Assembly: GCF_003434305.1 (NCBI RefSeq)
Contig: NZ_QKKX01000003.1
Coordinates: 62,001-126,000, forward strand
Reading direction: 5' to 3'
Source: Micromonospora sp. MW-13
GTDB lineage: Bacteria > Actinomycetota > Actinomycetes > Mycobacteriales > Micromonosporaceae
Length of the DNA stretch: 64,000 nucleotides
The position numbers were made by a program, and so were the translations under genes. This document shows, in pieces, positions 30,971 through 39,861 of the stretch. Every line of letters starts with the position of its first letter. Position 1 is the first letter of the stretch. Below the pieces are notes generated by a model. That model was not told the origin of the DNA. It made no database searches and saw nothing but the letters and a program-made list of their open reading frames with translations.

Positions 30971-32059
30971 GTGACCAGGTTCCGCGTCCCCCGGCCGCGC
31001 ACCGCCGCGGGCCGGGTCGCCGGCGTGCTCGGGGCCGCGGTCGGCGTGGCCGCCGCCGGCCTCGCGGCGGGCGTGGTGAGCGAACGCGTCCTGGTCCGCC
31101 GGCTCAAGACCGATCCCGCCGACCCGTACGCCGACGAGGTCTTCGGCGCGCAGCGGTACGACGAGGCGTTCCGGCTGGAACTGGCCGACGGCACCGACAT
31201 CCACGTCGAGGTGGTCGAGCCGACCCGCCCCGTCGCCGGGCATCCGACGGTGGTGCTGGTGCACGGCTTCTGCCTGGACATGGGCACCTTCCACTTCCAG
31301 CGCAAGATGCTCGCCGAGCGGGGCGACTACCGGATCGTCGCGTACGACCAGCCGGGCCACGGCCGGTCGGGGCGGCTGGAGAGCGGTGAGTACGACCTCG
31401 CCGCGCTCGGTCGAACGCTGCGCCGGGTGATCGACCGGACCACCCCGGAGGGGCCGCTGGTGCTGGTCGGCCACTCGATGGGCGGGATGACCATCATGGC
31501 GTTCGCCGAGCTGTACCCGGAGCTGTTCGGCGACCGGGTCGTCGGCACGGTGCTGATGGCCACCTCCGGCGGGCTGCTGGCCGAGACGAGGCTGGTGGCC
31601 CCGGCCCTGCTCGGGCGGGTCGGCTCGCCGGTGCTCTACATGATGAGCAACGCCACCCGGTACGGCGGCACGGCGATCGACAGGGCCCGCAAGTCGGTCT
31701 CGAACGTCGCCTGGCTGCTCACCCGCCAGTACGGCTTCGGCACCCCGAAGCCGAGCCCGGCCCTGGTGTCGTACGTCGAGGAGATGAACTCGCGCACCTC
31801 GGCCGACACGGTCACCCGCTACCTGCGCACCCTGGCCACCCACTCCCGGTTCCCGGCGCTGGCGGCGTTGGCCGGCACCCCGGTGCTGGTGGTGGTCGGC
31901 GACAAGGACATGATCACGCCCGTGACGCACTCGGAGGAGATCGTCCGGCGGCTGCCGCACGCCGAGTTTCTCAAGATCCACGACAGTGGGCACGTGGTGA
32001 TGCTGGAGCACGCCGACGAGGTCGACGCCGCCCTGGAACACTTCCTGGCGGCGCTGTGA
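30971..32059 (+). CDS. Membrane-anchored alpha/beta hydrolase
   Basis: 362 residues. A basic N-terminus and Ala/Val helix (about 14-36) form a signal anchor. The catalytic fold has HGFCLDMG (oxyanion region), nucleophile elbow GHSMGG, acid in GDKDMITP and His in DSGHVVM. It sits 13 bases after alr and before tsaE. A similar hydrolase gene stands between alr and tsaE in mycobacteria. Substrate unknown. Confidence 0.88.
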   Translation: MTRFRVPRPRTAAGRVAGVLGAAVGVAAAGLAAGVVSERVLVRRLKTDPADPYADEVFGAQRYDEAFRLELADGTDIHVEVVEPTRPVAGHPTVVLVHGFCLDMGTFHFQRKMLAERGDYRIVAYDQPGHGRSGRLESGEYDLAALGRTLRRVIDRTTPEGPLVLVGHSMGGMTIMAFAELYPELFGDRVVGTVLMATSGGLLAETRLVAPALLGRVGSPVLYMMSNATRYGGTAIDRARKSVSNVAWLLTRQYGFGTPKPSPALVSYVEEMNSRTSADTVTRYLRTLATHSRFPALAALAGTPVLVVVGDKDMITPVTHSEEIVRRLPHAEFLKIHDSGHVVMLEHADEVDAALEHFLAAL

Positions 32060-32117
32060 GCGCCGGCAGGAGCGGCCCCTGGTCGCCGGGTGTCGTCGTG
32101 CCGCCGGGGGTGGCGCG

Positions 32118-32600
32118 GTGAGCGTCGTCGTCACGCTGCCGACGATCGAGGACACCCACGCGTTCGGCCGGCGGCTGGCCGGCGTGCTGCGCGCCGGCGA
32201 CCTGCTGCTGCTCACCGGTCCGCTCGGCGCCGGCAAGACCGCGCTGACCCAGGGCATCGGGGCGGGCCTCGGGGTACGGGGCGACATCACCTCACCGACC
32301 TTCGTGATCGCCCGGGTGCACCGCCCGGACCCGGCGCGCGGTGGCGCGGTGGCGCTGGTACACGCGGACGCGTACCGGCTCGGGGACGCCGCAGATCCGC
32401 GCGCGGAGATCGACGACCTCGACCTGGACGCCTCCGTGGACGACTCGGTCACCGTGGTCGAGTGGGGGGAGGGGCTGGTCGAGCAGCTCGTCGACGCCCA
32501 CCTGTGGGTCCGGATCGACCGGCGCGACGACGACACCCGGGTGGTCGAGCTGGACCCGGTCGGCGGCGACTGGCCCGCCCGCGTCGCCACCCTGCCCTGA
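32118..32600 (+). CDS. tsaE: tRNA threonylcarbamoyladenosine biosynthesis ATPase
   Basis: 160 residues. Energises the t6A complex with TsaB and TsaD. Walker A GPLGAGKTALTQG, SPTFVIARVH and HADAYRLG match the family; VVEWGEG carries the conserved Trp-Gly. GTG 32118 is used. tsaB, rimI and tsaD follow after ung and a DinB-type gene. Confidence 0.95.
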   Translation: MSVVVTLPTIEDTHAFGRRLAGVLRAGDLLLLTGPLGAGKTALTQGIGAGLGVRGDITSPTFVIARVHRPDPARGGAVALVHADAYRLGDAADPRAEIDDLDLDASVDDSVTVVEWGEGLVEQLVDAHLWVRIDRRDDDTRVVELDPVGGDWPARVATLP

Positions 32601-32726
32601 CCCCTTTCCGGGTTCTTGCTCCCGGTGCCCGTTGACGGTCACCGACGGGAGCCCGTCCTCCCGTGTCGGGGTGTCGGACGGGGCTGGTAGGAAGGGGACC
32701 GACCGACTGACTGCGAAAGGTTGCCG

Positions 32727-33428
32727 ATGCCCGACGACGCCCCCGCCCTCGACCTGCTCGCGCTGCTGCCCGACGAGTGGCGCGCCGCACTCACCCCGCA
32801 CCTCGACCCGGCCCGCACCGCCACGTTGGCCGAGTTCGTCGCCGGGGAGTATGCCGCCCAGACCGTGTTCCCGCCGGTCGAGGACCTGTTCTCCGCCTAC
32901 CGGCTGTGCGGGCCGCAGGAGTGCCGGGTGCTGATCCTCGGTCAGGACCCGTACCACAAGGCCGGGCAGGCGCACGGGCTGAGCTTCAGCGTCCGCGAGG
33001 GGGTGTCGGTCCCGCCGTCGCTGCGTAACGTCTTCAAGGAGCTGAGCGAGGACCTGGGTGTGGCGAAGCCGCGCGGCGGCAACCTCGACGGCTGGGCGGC
33101 GCAGGGCGTGCTGTTGCTGAACTCGGTGCTGACCGTCCGGCAGGCGACCCCCGGCTCGCACGCCAACAAGGGGTGGGAGGAGTTCACCGACGCCACGATC
33201 CGCGCCCTCGACGCCCTCGACCAGCGGGTCGTCTTCCTGCTCTGGGGCGGGTACGCCCGCAAGAAGGCCGCCCTGGTCACCAACCCGCAGCACGTGGTGC
33301 TGGAGGCCGGCCACCCCAGCCCGATGAATCCGCGCGGCTTCCTGGGCAGCCGCCCGTTCAGCGCGACCAACAAGGCCCTCGCCGACGCCGGCCTGCCCAC
33401 GATCGACTGGGAGCGGTCCGCCGGCTGA
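32727..33428 (+). CDS. ung: Uracil-DNA glycosylase, family 1
   Basis: 233 residues. Removes uracil from DNA. The water-activating GQDPYHKAGQAHGL motif and the HPSP minor-groove loop are intact. ATG 32727 has GAAAGG six bases upstream; the TTG at 32721 would add two residues. Confidence 0.97.
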   Translation: MPDDAPALDLLALLPDEWRAALTPHLDPARTATLAEFVAGEYAAQTVFPPVEDLFSAYRLCGPQECRVLILGQDPYHKAGQAHGLSFSVREGVSVPPSLRNVFKELSEDLGVAKPRGGNLDGWAAQGVLLLNSVLTVRQATPGSHANKGWEEFTDATIRALDALDQRVVFLLWGGYARKKAALVTNPQHVVLEAGHPSPMNPRGFLGSRPFSATNKALADAGLPTIDWERSAG

Positions 33429-33746
33429 GCCGGCTCGCGCCGCACCGATCCGCGCCGCACCGGATTCGGTCGCCGTCGCAACGGACGACCGGCCCCGGTG
33501 CCGGCCCCGGCCTGGCGGTGTGGCTGCGCCGTCCTGGCGGCCTGGCCTGCGGGGCCGGCGTCCTGGCCGTGGGCCGTACCGTCCCGGCCTCCTGGGCCGC
33601 CGGTACGCGAACCGGTCCGCAGCCCGAGCCTCCGTGCGGTGGCCGCCGGCCGGCCGGCCGGAGCAGGGCACGGGTGAAGTGACGCGGTGGTGACTGTCCG
33701 CTATAGACTTCGCGGGACCCGGTGGCTCCGCGATCGGAGGCGTCCC
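33429..33746. other. Gap between ung and DinB-type gene with a probable promoter
   Basis: No gene seen. A good -10 (TATAGA, 33702-33707) lies 40 bases before the next start, with a weak TGACGC (33680-33685) as -35. Confidence 0.5.
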
Positions 33747-34607
33747 ATGGCGACGACGGCGACCATCACCCCCCGGCAGTGGCAGACGGCCCGGGAGGCG
33801 CTGGAGCGGGCCACTGGCCGGTTCGTCCGGCTGGTCGAGGCGGTCGACCGGCCGGACACCATGGTGACCGCGCACTGGTCGGTCTCCGACACCCTCGTCC
33901 ACCTGGTCTCGGTCGCCTGGTGGTACGCGACCAAACTCGACCCCGACCATCCGCCGCTGCCGATTCCCGGCCTCGCCGCCCAGCTTCCGACCGTCACAGT
34001 GGACACCATCGCCGATGTCAACGACCTGATACTGCGGCACCTGACCGACCGGTCGCCCCGGCCGCTGCTGGACCAGCTTCGGGCCGACGTGGACAAGATC
34101 CTCCGGGTCACCGCCGACCGCCGCCCGGACGAGCTGCTCAGCTGGTTCGGCGACGCCCGCGCGCCCCTCGCCGGTCTCTTCGGCCACCTGGTCAACGAGC
34201 TGCTCGTGCACGGCTGGGACATCGCCCGAGCGACTGGCCGGCCATGGAAGATGCCCGGATCGGAGGCCGTGCTCTTCTTCGAGGTCTTCCTGGTCGGCGT
34301 GCTCCGCGCCGGCTACGGACACCTGCTCGACAACGACGAGCCGCCCCGGGAACGCCCGATCACCGTCGAGTTCCGATCCGCGTACTGCGCCGACATCACC
34401 CTCGTCCTGCACCGGGGGGTGGTAACGGTCGCCGCTCCGGGCACCCCGCCGGACGCCCGGGTCCGGTTCGACCCGGCGGCGCTCAACCTGATGCTGTTCG
34501 GCCGGGTCAGCCGGGTCCGTACGGTGCTCGCCGGCAAGCTCACCCTCCGCGGCCCCCGCCCCTGGCTCCTCTTCCCCTTCCTCCGAGTCCTCCGAGCCCC
34601 AAACTGA
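33747..34607 (+). CDS. Maleylpyruvate isomerase N-domain/DinB-type protein with SCP2-like tail
   Basis: 286 residues. The N-terminal part is the four-helix DinB/MDMPI_N fold (HWSVSDTLVHLVSVAWWY, FGHLVNELLVHGWDIARATGRPW). The C-terminal part (VRFDPAALNLMLFGRVSRVRTVLAGKLTLRG) looks like an SCP2-type lipid-binding domain. Relatives use mycothiol or are uncharacterised. ATG 33747 has CGGAGG six bases upstream. Confidence 0.82.
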   Translation: MATTATITPRQWQTAREALERATGRFVRLVEAVDRPDTMVTAHWSVSDTLVHLVSVAWWYATKLDPDHPPLPIPGLAAQLPTVTVDTIADVNDLILRHLTDRSPRPLLDQLRADVDKILRVTADRRPDELLSWFGDARAPLAGLFGHLVNELLVHGWDIARATGRPWKMPGSEAVLFFEVFLVGVLRAGYGHLLDNDEPPRERPITVEFRSAYCADITLVLHRGVVTVAAPGTPPDARVRFDPAALNLMLFGRVSRVRTVLAGKLTLRGPRPWLLFPFLRVLRAPN

Positions 34608-34611
34608 CCCA

Positions 34612-34667
34612 CCCCCACCCTGCCCTGCCCCGCCGGGGGTGGGGCGGGGTGGGGCAGGGGTGGGGGT
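34612..34667 (+). terminator. Large GC hairpin after the DinB-type gene
   Basis: ACCCCCACCCTGCCC...CCCCGCC pairs with GGCGGGG...GGCAGGGGTGGGGGT with one bulge. Likely a transcription stop before tsaB. Confidence 0.7.
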
Positions 34668-34702
34668 CGGCGGGGGGTCGCCGGGGGGAGCGGCGGGGCG
34701 GT

Positions 34703-34708
34703 TAGGGT
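34703..34708 (+). promoter_or_regulatory. Leaderless -10 box of tsaB
   Basis: TAGGGT, seven bases before GTG 34716. A GTG at 34707 overlaps the box itself and is therefore an unlikely start. Confidence 0.6.
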
Positions 34709-34715
34709 GGCGTTC

Positions 34716-35393
34716 GTGCTCGTACTGGTGCTGGACTCCTCGACCCCCGCGGTGACCGCGGCGCTGGTGGAGGTCTCGGCCGACGGCGTGACGGCGCGGG
34801 CGCAGCGCCGCACCGTCGATGCCCGCGCGCACGGCGAGCTGCTCGCGCCGCAGGTCGACGCGGTCCTCGCCGAGGTCGACGGCCGCCCCGCCGACCTGGC
34901 CGCGATCGTGGCGGGGCTCGGCCCCGGCCCGTTCACCGGGCTGCGGGTGGGGCTGGTCACCGCCGCCACCATGGCCCAGGTGCTGGGAGTCCCCGCGTAC
35001 GGCGTCTGCTCGCTCGACGGGATCGGCCACCCGGTGGCGGCCGGCGAGCCGGTCCTGGTGGCCAGCGACGCCCGCCGCCGGGAGGTCTACTGGGCGGTCT
35101 ACGACGGTGCGGGGCAGCGGATCGCCGGCCCGGACGTGGACACCCCGGCGGTCGCCGCACGGCGCGCCCGCGACCTGGGGGTCACCGTGGCGGCCGGCGA
35201 CGGCGCGCACCGGTACGCCGAGGTGTTCGACCTGCCGCTGCGGGCCGAGCCCCGCTACCCGGACCCGATCGTGCTGGCCGAGCTGGCGGCCGAGCGGATC
35301 CGGGCCGGCGCGCCCGGTGAGCCGCTCACCCCGCTGTACCTGCGCCGCCCGGACGCCGTGGCGGCCACCGCCCGCAAACCGGTCCTGCCGTGA
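34716..35393 (+). CDS. tsaB: tRNA threonylcarbamoyladenosine biosynthesis protein TsaB
   Basis: 225 residues. Non-catalytic partner of TsaD. VLDSSTPAVTAALV, HGELLAPQVD and GLGPGPFTGLRVGL are typical of the ASKHA-fold TsaB. The start is set at GTG 34716 by the -10 box. The stop overlaps the rimI start. Confidence 0.95.
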   Translation: MLVLVLDSSTPAVTAALVEVSADGVTARAQRRTVDARAHGELLAPQVDAVLAEVDGRPADLAAIVAGLGPGPFTGLRVGLVTAATMAQVLGVPAYGVCSLDGIGHPVAAGEPVLVASDARRREVYWAVYDGAGQRIAGPDVDTPAVAARRARDLGVTVAAGDGAHRYAEVFDLPLRAEPRYPDPIVLAELAAERIRAGAPGEPLTPLYLRRPDAVAATARKPVLP

Positions 35394-35935
35394 ACCCCGC
35401 TGGGGTGCGGCTGGAACCGTTCCGCTGGTGGCACATCGACGAGGTGCTGCCGATCGAGGCGGACCTGTTCGGCGTCGAGCAGTGGTCGCCGGCGATGTTC
35501 TGGAACGAGCTGGCCAACGGCCACTTCTACCTGGTCGCCACCGATGCCGGGGACGCCACCGACTCCACCGGCGCCACGGACCTCACCGGCGCTGCGACCG
35601 CCATGACCGCCGCCAATGCCACGACCCCCGTCCGCGCCGGGAAGGTGCTCGGCTACGCCGGGCTGACCGTGGCCGCTCCGGACGAGGCGTGGGTGCAGAA
35701 CATCGCGGTCCGCCGGGACGCCCAGCGGCGCGGCGTGGGCCGGGCCCTGCTGGAGGCGCTGCTCGCCGAGGCCGCCCGCCGGGGGGCGCGGAGCACGCTG
35801 CTGGAGGTCGCGGCCGACAACGCCCCGGCCCAGCGGCTCTACGCGGCGTACGGCTTCGAGCCGATCGGGGTGCGTCGCGGCTACTACCAACCGAGCAACA
35901 CCGACGCGCTGGTCATGCGGCGCGAGCAGGACTGA
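35390..35935 (+). CDS. rimI: Ribosomal-protein-alanine N-acetyltransferase, with a low-complexity insert
   Basis: 181 residues, about 30 more than usual. GNAT fold: FGVEQWSPAMFWNELANGHFYLV at the N-terminal half, acetyl-CoA loop RRDAQRRGVGRAL, and VAADNAPAQRLYAAYGFEPIGVRRGYY at the end. Between the first strands is an Asp/Thr/Ala-rich insert (about residues 46-82, 35525-35640) made of ATD/DST-like units, probably a flexible surface loop. GTG 35390 overlaps the tsaB stop. Confidence 0.93.
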   Translation: MNPAGVRLEPFRWWHIDEVLPIEADLFGVEQWSPAMFWNELANGHFYLVATDAGDATDSTGATDLTGAATAMTAANATTPVRAGKVLGYAGLTVAAPDEAWVQNIAVRRDAQRRGVGRALLEALLAEAARRGARSTLLEVAADNAPAQRLYAAYGFEPIGVRRGYYQPSNTDALVMRREQD

Positions 35936-35941
35936 GGAGAC

Positions 35942-36988
35942 ATGGCTGACGAACCGCTGATCCTCGGCATCGAGACCTCCTGCGACGAGACCGGGGTCGG
36001 CATCGTACGCGGGCACACCCTGCTCGCCGACGCGCTGGCCTCCAGCGTCGAGGAGCACGCCCGGTTCGGCGGCGTGGTGCCCGAGGTGGCCAGCCGGGCC
36101 CACCTGGAGGCGATCGTGCCGACCATGGACCGGGCGCTGAAGGAGGCGGGGGTGACCATCGCCGACATCGACGCCATCGCGGTGACCTCCGGCCCGGGGC
36201 TGGCCGGCGCGCTGCTGGTCGGCGTGGCCGCCGCCAAGGGGTACGCGCTGGCCGCCGAGAAGCCGGTGTACGGGGTGAACCATCTCGCCGCGCACGTCGC
36301 CGTGGACACCCTCGAACACGGCCCGCTGCCCGAGCCGGCGATCGCGCTGCTGGTCTCCGGCGGGCACTCGTCCCTGCTGCTCGTCGACGACCTGGCCCGG
36401 GGGGTCACCCCGCTGGGCGCGACCATCGACGACGCGGCCGGTGAGGCGTTCGACAAGGTGGCCCGGCTGCTCGGCCTGCCGTTCCCCGGCGGGCCGTACA
36501 TCGACCGGGAGGCCCGGGCCGGTGACGCCGCCGCCATCGGCTTCCCGCGCGGGCTCACCGCCGCCAAGGACCTCGCCGCACACCGGTACGACTTCTCGTT
36601 CTCCGGGCTGAAGACGGCGGTGGCCCGCTGGGTGGAGGCCCGGCAGCGGGCCGGCGAGCCGGTGCCGGTGGCCGACGTGGCCGCGTCGTTCCAGGAGGCG
36701 GTCTGCGACGTGCTCACCACGAAGGCGCTGGCCGCCTGCCGGGCCCACGGGGTCGACACGCTGGTGATCGGCGGAGGGGTGGCGGCGAACTCCCGGCTGC
36801 GGGTGCTCGCCGAGGACCGGGCGGCCAAGCTGGGCATCCGGGTCCGGGTGCCCCGGCCGAAGCTGTGCACCGACAACGGGGCGATGGTGGCCGCGCTCGG
36901 CTCGCACCTGGTCGCCGCCGGGGTGGCGCCGAGCCGGCTCGACCTGCCGGCCGACTCGTCCCTGCCGCTGACCACGGTCAGCGTGTGA
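35942..36988 (+). CDS. tsaD: tRNA N6-threonylcarbamoyltransferase
   Basis: 348 residues. Catalytic subunit of t6A synthesis. [15 protein letters not shown] at the N-terminus, the metal-binding [17 protein letters not shown] and [11 protein letters not shown] are intact. ATG 35942 is six bases after rimI. In M. tuberculosis groES follows directly; here about 15 kb intervenes. Confidence 0.98.
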   Translation: MADEPLILGIETSCDETGVGIVRGHTLLADALASSVEEHARFGGVVPEVASRAHLEAIVPTMDRALKEAGVTIADIDAIAVTSGPGLAGALLVGVAAAKGYALAAEKPVYGVNHLAAHVAVDTLEHGPLPEPAIALLVSGGHSSLLLVDDLARGVTPLGATIDDAAGEAFDKVARLLGLPFPGGPYIDREARAGDAAAIGFPRGLTAAKDLAAHRYDFSFSGLKTAVARWVEARQRAGEPVPVADVAASFQEAVCDVLTTKALAACRAHGVDTLVIGGGVAANSRLRVLAEDRAAKLGIRVRVPRPKLCTDNGAMVAALGSHLVAAGVAPSRLDLPADSSLPLTTVSV

Positions 36989-37010
36989 CGGCGGCGAGGG
37001 GAGCGACGAC

Positions 37011-37265
37011 ATGATCGTACGGATGTGGGAGGCGCGGGCGGAGGCGTACGGCTTCGCCGACCTGATCACCTGGGTCTGCGACACCGCCCTGCCCGAGTTC
37101 GAGCACGACCCGCTGCACCTGTCCAGCGAGGTGTTCAGCTCGACCGACCACCGGGTGGTGGTGATCTCGAAGTGGCGCAGCAGCCCTCGGCCGCTGCCCG
37201 ACCCGCCCGCGACGCTGGTCGCCCGCCCGCCGCACTCGTGGGACTTCACCCAGGTCGACCGCTGA
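37011..37265 (+). CDS. Small protein of unknown function
   Basis: 84 residues. MIVRMWEARAEAYGFADLITWV followed by FEHDPLHLSSEVFSSTDHRVVVISKW suggests a small alpha/beta ferredoxin-like (ABM-type) fold, but this is a weak guess. It starts 22 bases after tsaD and has normal third-position G/C, so it is probably co-transcribed with it. Confidence 0.65.
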   Translation: MIVRMWEARAEAYGFADLITWVCDTALPEFEHDPLHLSSEVFSSTDHRVVVISKWRSSPRPLPDPPATLVARPPHSWDFTQVDR

Positions 37266-37361
37266 CCGTCGAGCAACCGTGGGGCTACCCTGTGACCCCA
37301 CCTCGTCAGGCGGCGTCGTCCATGGGATCAAGGGCCCACCTGAGTCCGCGTGGGGATGGCT

Positions 37362-37367
37362 GATACT
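37362..37367 (+). promoter_or_regulatory. Leaderless -10 box of the NUDIX gene
   Basis: GATACT followed by six bases and ATG 37374. A weaker match than the TAGGNT boxes. Confidence 0.45.
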
Positions 37368-37373
37368 GGCGGG

Positions 37374-37940
37374 ATGGCGGACCAGGAGACAAACGGGCTG
37401 ACCCGGTGGACGATCCATGGCGAGCGGATTGTGGATGACAGCCGGCGTGCTTGGCTGAGTATCGCCGACGTGGAACTGCCGGACGGTGTCCGGTTCGAGC
37501 AGTACGTGATCCGGGCTCCCCTGTCTGCGATGGTCGCCGTCCTGGACGACCAGCAGCGGCTGTTGTTGATGCGGCGGCACCGGTTCGTGTTCGACCAGTG
37601 GGTGTGGGAACTTCCCGGCGGGTATGTCGACGGCGAGGAGGAGCCGGCGCGGTGCGCGGTGCGCGAGGTCGAGGAGGAGACCGGCTGGCGGCCGTATGAG
37701 GTCGAGCCGCTGCTGTCGTTCCAGCCGTGGGTCGCCACGGCGGATGCGAAGAACCTGCTGTTCCTCGCCCGAGGGGCGGAGCACACGGGAGCTCCGGTGG
37801 ATGTGAACGAAGCGGAACGGGTCGCCTGGATGCCGCTGGTCGAGGCTCGGGTGCTCGTGGAGCAGGGGGAGATTGTCGGAGCCGGCACCGTGATCGCCGT
37901 GCTGGAGTTGACGGCACGTCAGGCGCGGGGTGAGTTGTAG
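37374..37940 (+). CDS. NUDIX hydrolase, ADP-ribose pyrophosphatase-like
   Basis: 188 residues. A complete NUDIX box spans GGYVDGEEEP to REVEEETGW (about residues 82-105). The beta-rich N-terminal domain (RFEQYVIRAPLSAMVAVLDDQQRLLLMRRHR) and ELPGGYV resemble ADP-ribose or nucleoside-diphosphate-sugar hydrolases. ATG 37374 is set by the -10 box. Its last 22 bases overlap the convergent XRE gene. Confidence 0.88.
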   Translation: MADQETNGLTRWTIHGERIVDDSRRAWLSIADVELPDGVRFEQYVIRAPLSAMVAVLDDQQRLLLMRRHRFVFDQWVWELPGGYVDGEEEPARCAVREVEEETGWRPYEVEPLLSFQPWVATADAKNLLFLARGAEHTGAPVDVNEAERVAWMPLVEARVLVEQGEIVGAGTVIAVLELTARQARGEL

Positions 37941-39361
37941 CCGTCCCGCCGAGGTCCGAGGGTGGCGTCGACCTGGTGGATGAAGTGGCGTACGGCGGGC
38001 CTGCGGCGATGGGGCGCGAGTTGGGTTCGTAGGTCGTACAGATAACCTGCGGCGCGGGCCGACCGGAGCTGCGAGGTCAAGGTCAGCGCTTCCGCGCCGA
38101 TGGCGCAGGCACGATCCGGTTCGTTTCGCTGTACCTGAACGGTGGCGAGCAGGGCGAGGTTGAAGGCTTTGCCGCGTACGTAGCTCTCGTCCATCCTCAG
38201 CGACCGGACGGCGAAGCGTTCTGCCTGGGTGGGCTTGCCGAGCGCGGTGAAGCAGTGGCCGAACTTGGCCGACAGGTATGCCTCGTCGAAGTAGCCCAAC
38301 CACCGAGGGGCGCTGCTGCGGTCAGCCCGGTCGAGGGTTCGTTCCGCCTGGTGCAGTGCGTGGGCGCAGGCGCTTTCGTTGTGCGCGGACGCGTGGGCGT
38401 GTGCCTCCATGACGAACGCCTCGGCGGTCAGGACCGTGACGCCGGCGAGGTTTGCGGTCTGTCCCGCCGCACGGGCGAGATCGACGCCGGCCCCGGTGTG
38501 ACCGAGGTAGGTCGCCTGGTGACTCATGGCGGCGAGGATCTCCGCTCCGAGAACGGAATCGCCCGCCGCGTGGGCGAGATTCAGCGCGAGGGTGAGGTGT
38601 CGCTGGGCGGCCCCGTGATCGGCCGTGTCGTACGCCTGCCAGCCGGCGAGCTGGGTCAACTCCGCGACGGCGCTGAGCAGCCGCCGACCTGTGGGGGGAT
38701 CGTAGTGGCCCTCGGTCAGCAGCGGAGTGATCTCCTGGTGCAGGTAGCGGGTCACTGTCTTGCGCGCGTGGCCGCCTCCGTACTGGTTGTCCAGTCGCCG
38801 GTAGGTCGCGGTCATCTCACGGATGGTGTCGATGTCGGGCTGACCGACGCTGCGGCGACCAGATTGGCCCACGTCCTGCGGTGGGGGCACGGTGAACCAC
38901 CGGAGCGCTGGCAGGGTGTAGCCGGCGGAGCTGAAGGCCACCTGGCGGATCACGTCTCGACGGTTCACTTCGCCTTCCCAGAGCTGTGCGGCTGCGCTGA
39001 CGTCCGCGCGCCAGGACCGGGTGACCGGCGGATCACACTGCCGCTGGTGGACAAAGTTGGCCATGTCTTGGGGAAATGAGCGTTGGCGGGGTGCCAGTCC
39101 CAATGCCATGCGTGCCTCGTCGGGCATTCGGCAACCATCGGCGATGCGTTCCAGCACGTCGATGGAGGTCACCTTCCGTCCCGCCATGATGCGGCTGACG
39201 TAGCCCTGCTCAAGTCCGACGGCGGCGCCGATGCGGGTCTGACTCGCGTGGGTCAAGCGGCTGACGTGTCGGAACAACGCTCCGATGTCACGGGCATCGA
39301 GAGCTGCCCGCACCGTCCTGTCCGCCCACAGGTGGCTCGGAATATGAAGCGGATCGAGCAA
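37919..39361 (-). CDS. XRE-family regulator with TPR-like C-terminus
   Basis: 480 residues. The helix-turn-helix is at about residues 35-75 (TRIGAAVGLEQGYVSRIMAGRKVTSIDVLERIADG). The remainder is helical with TPR-like repeats (ALNLAHAAGDSVLGAEILAAMSH, ALGKPTQAERFAVRSL), the layout of signal- or peptide-responsive regulators in actinomycetes. It starts at TTG 39361 with GGGAG eight bases before; no other start gives the full HTH. It shares its upstream region with the small-ORF/XRE operon at 39510-41247. Confidence 0.85.
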   Translation of the reverse strand: MLDPLHIPSHLWADRTVRAALDARDIGALFRHVSRLTHASQTRIGAAVGLEQGYVSRIMAGRKVTSIDVLERIADGCRMPDEARMALGLAPRQRSFPQDMANFVHQRQCDPPVTRSWRADVSAAAQLWEGEVNRRDVIRQVAFSSAGYTLPALRWFTVPPPQDVGQSGRRSVGQPDIDTIREMTATYRRLDNQYGGGHARKTVTRYLHQEITPLLTEGHYDPPTGRRLLSAVAELTQLAGWQAYDTADHGAAQRHLTLALNLAHAAGDSVLGAEILAAMSHQATYLGHTGAGVDLARAAGQTANLAGVTVLTAEAFVMEAHAHASAHNESACAHALHQAERTLDRADRSSAPRWLGYFDEAYLSAKFGHCFTALGKPTQAERFAVRSLRMDESYVRGKAFNLALLATVQVQRNEPDRACAIGAEALTLTSQLRSARAAGYLYDLRTQLAPHRRRPAVRHFIHQVDATLGPRRDGYNSPRA

Positions 39362-39442
39362 CGGCGAGCTCCCAACGTGGTGATCCGACTACTCATGGTG
39401 TTCGACTCGCAGCTTAGGGCGGGGAACGGCGCAGGTCGAGCC

Positions 39443-39467
39443 GGCTCATGTCGCCGTGACATGAGCC
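39443..39467. promoter_or_regulatory. Dyad operator candidate between two XRE regulators
   Basis: GGCTCATGTC, five-base spacer GCCGT, GACATGAGCC: a perfect 10-bp inverted repeat in the 148-base divergent gap. Its shape fits a dimeric HTH-protein site; it could also be a weak hairpin. Confidence 0.6.
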
Positions 39468-39509
39468 GTCGACATGGCTGCCGAGGGGCGCCGGCGCAAT
39501 TCTGCGGGC

Positions 39510-39593
39510 ATGCTTTCCGCCTTCGAGAATCTGCCGCCCGACGCACTCGGCTGGCGTCGTCACCTGCCGGTGTGGCTCCCCCCGGCCGCATGA
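39510..39593 (+). CDS. Tiny coupled ORF (27 aa)
   Basis: Encodes 27 residues beginning MLSAFENLPPDALGW and ending VWLPPAA. Its stop overlaps the start of the next ORF (ATGA at 39590-39593). No clear ribosome site or consensus -10 precedes it. It may be a small protein or a leader peptide; recognised only by position and coupling. Confidence 0.45.
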   Translation: MLSAFENLPPDALGWRRHLPVWLPPAA

Positions 39594-39793
39594 CCATGGG
39601 CGCGATCCGTGACCTCAAGGCGCTGACCGAGTACGCCCGCGAGCAGGTCGAGACGGCTGACGTGCTGCTGGCGGCCCACGAGGCTGCGGAGCTGGGCCTG
39701 TGTCGCTGCGGTCGACCGCACCCGTGTGACGAGCGCCGACAGGGAGTCGAGAGACGTGATTACTACGCACAAATCGTCGGTGATGCTTCGTGA
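39590..39793 (+). CDS. Small Cys/Arg-containing protein of unknown function
   Basis: 67 residues. A helical first half (AIRDLKALTEYAREQVETADVLLAAHEAAEL) is followed by LCRCGRPHPCDERRQ, a compact three-Cys/His cluster that could bind zinc. ATG 39590 overlaps the preceding ORF stop; ATG 39596 is possible. The next ORF starts inside its stop codon (GTGA). Codon use is normal for the window, so I consider it real. Confidence 0.65.
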   Translation: MTMGAIRDLKALTEYAREQVETADVLLAAHEAAELGLCRCGRPHPCDERRQGVERRDYYAQIVGDAS

Positions 39794-39861
39794 CGACCCT
39801 GCCGATGTGGGCACCCATCAGTGCGCTGCGCCGCCGCTTTTGGGCTGGGCACTATGAGTGA
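39790..39861 (+). CDS. Tiny coupled ORF (23 aa) upstream of second XRE gene
   Basis: 23 residues, MTTLPMWAPISALRRRFWAGHYE. It starts at a GTG overlapping the previous stop and ends eight bases inside the XRE gene. It may serve only to couple translation, since no ribosome site precedes ATG 39854. Confidence 0.35.
   Translation: MTTLPMWAPISALRRRFWAGHYE

Noticed and set aside
37350..37373. Longer NUDIX start at 37350
   Set aside because: It would place the start upstream of the probable -10 box at 37362-37367; ATG 37374 fits the leaderless pattern.
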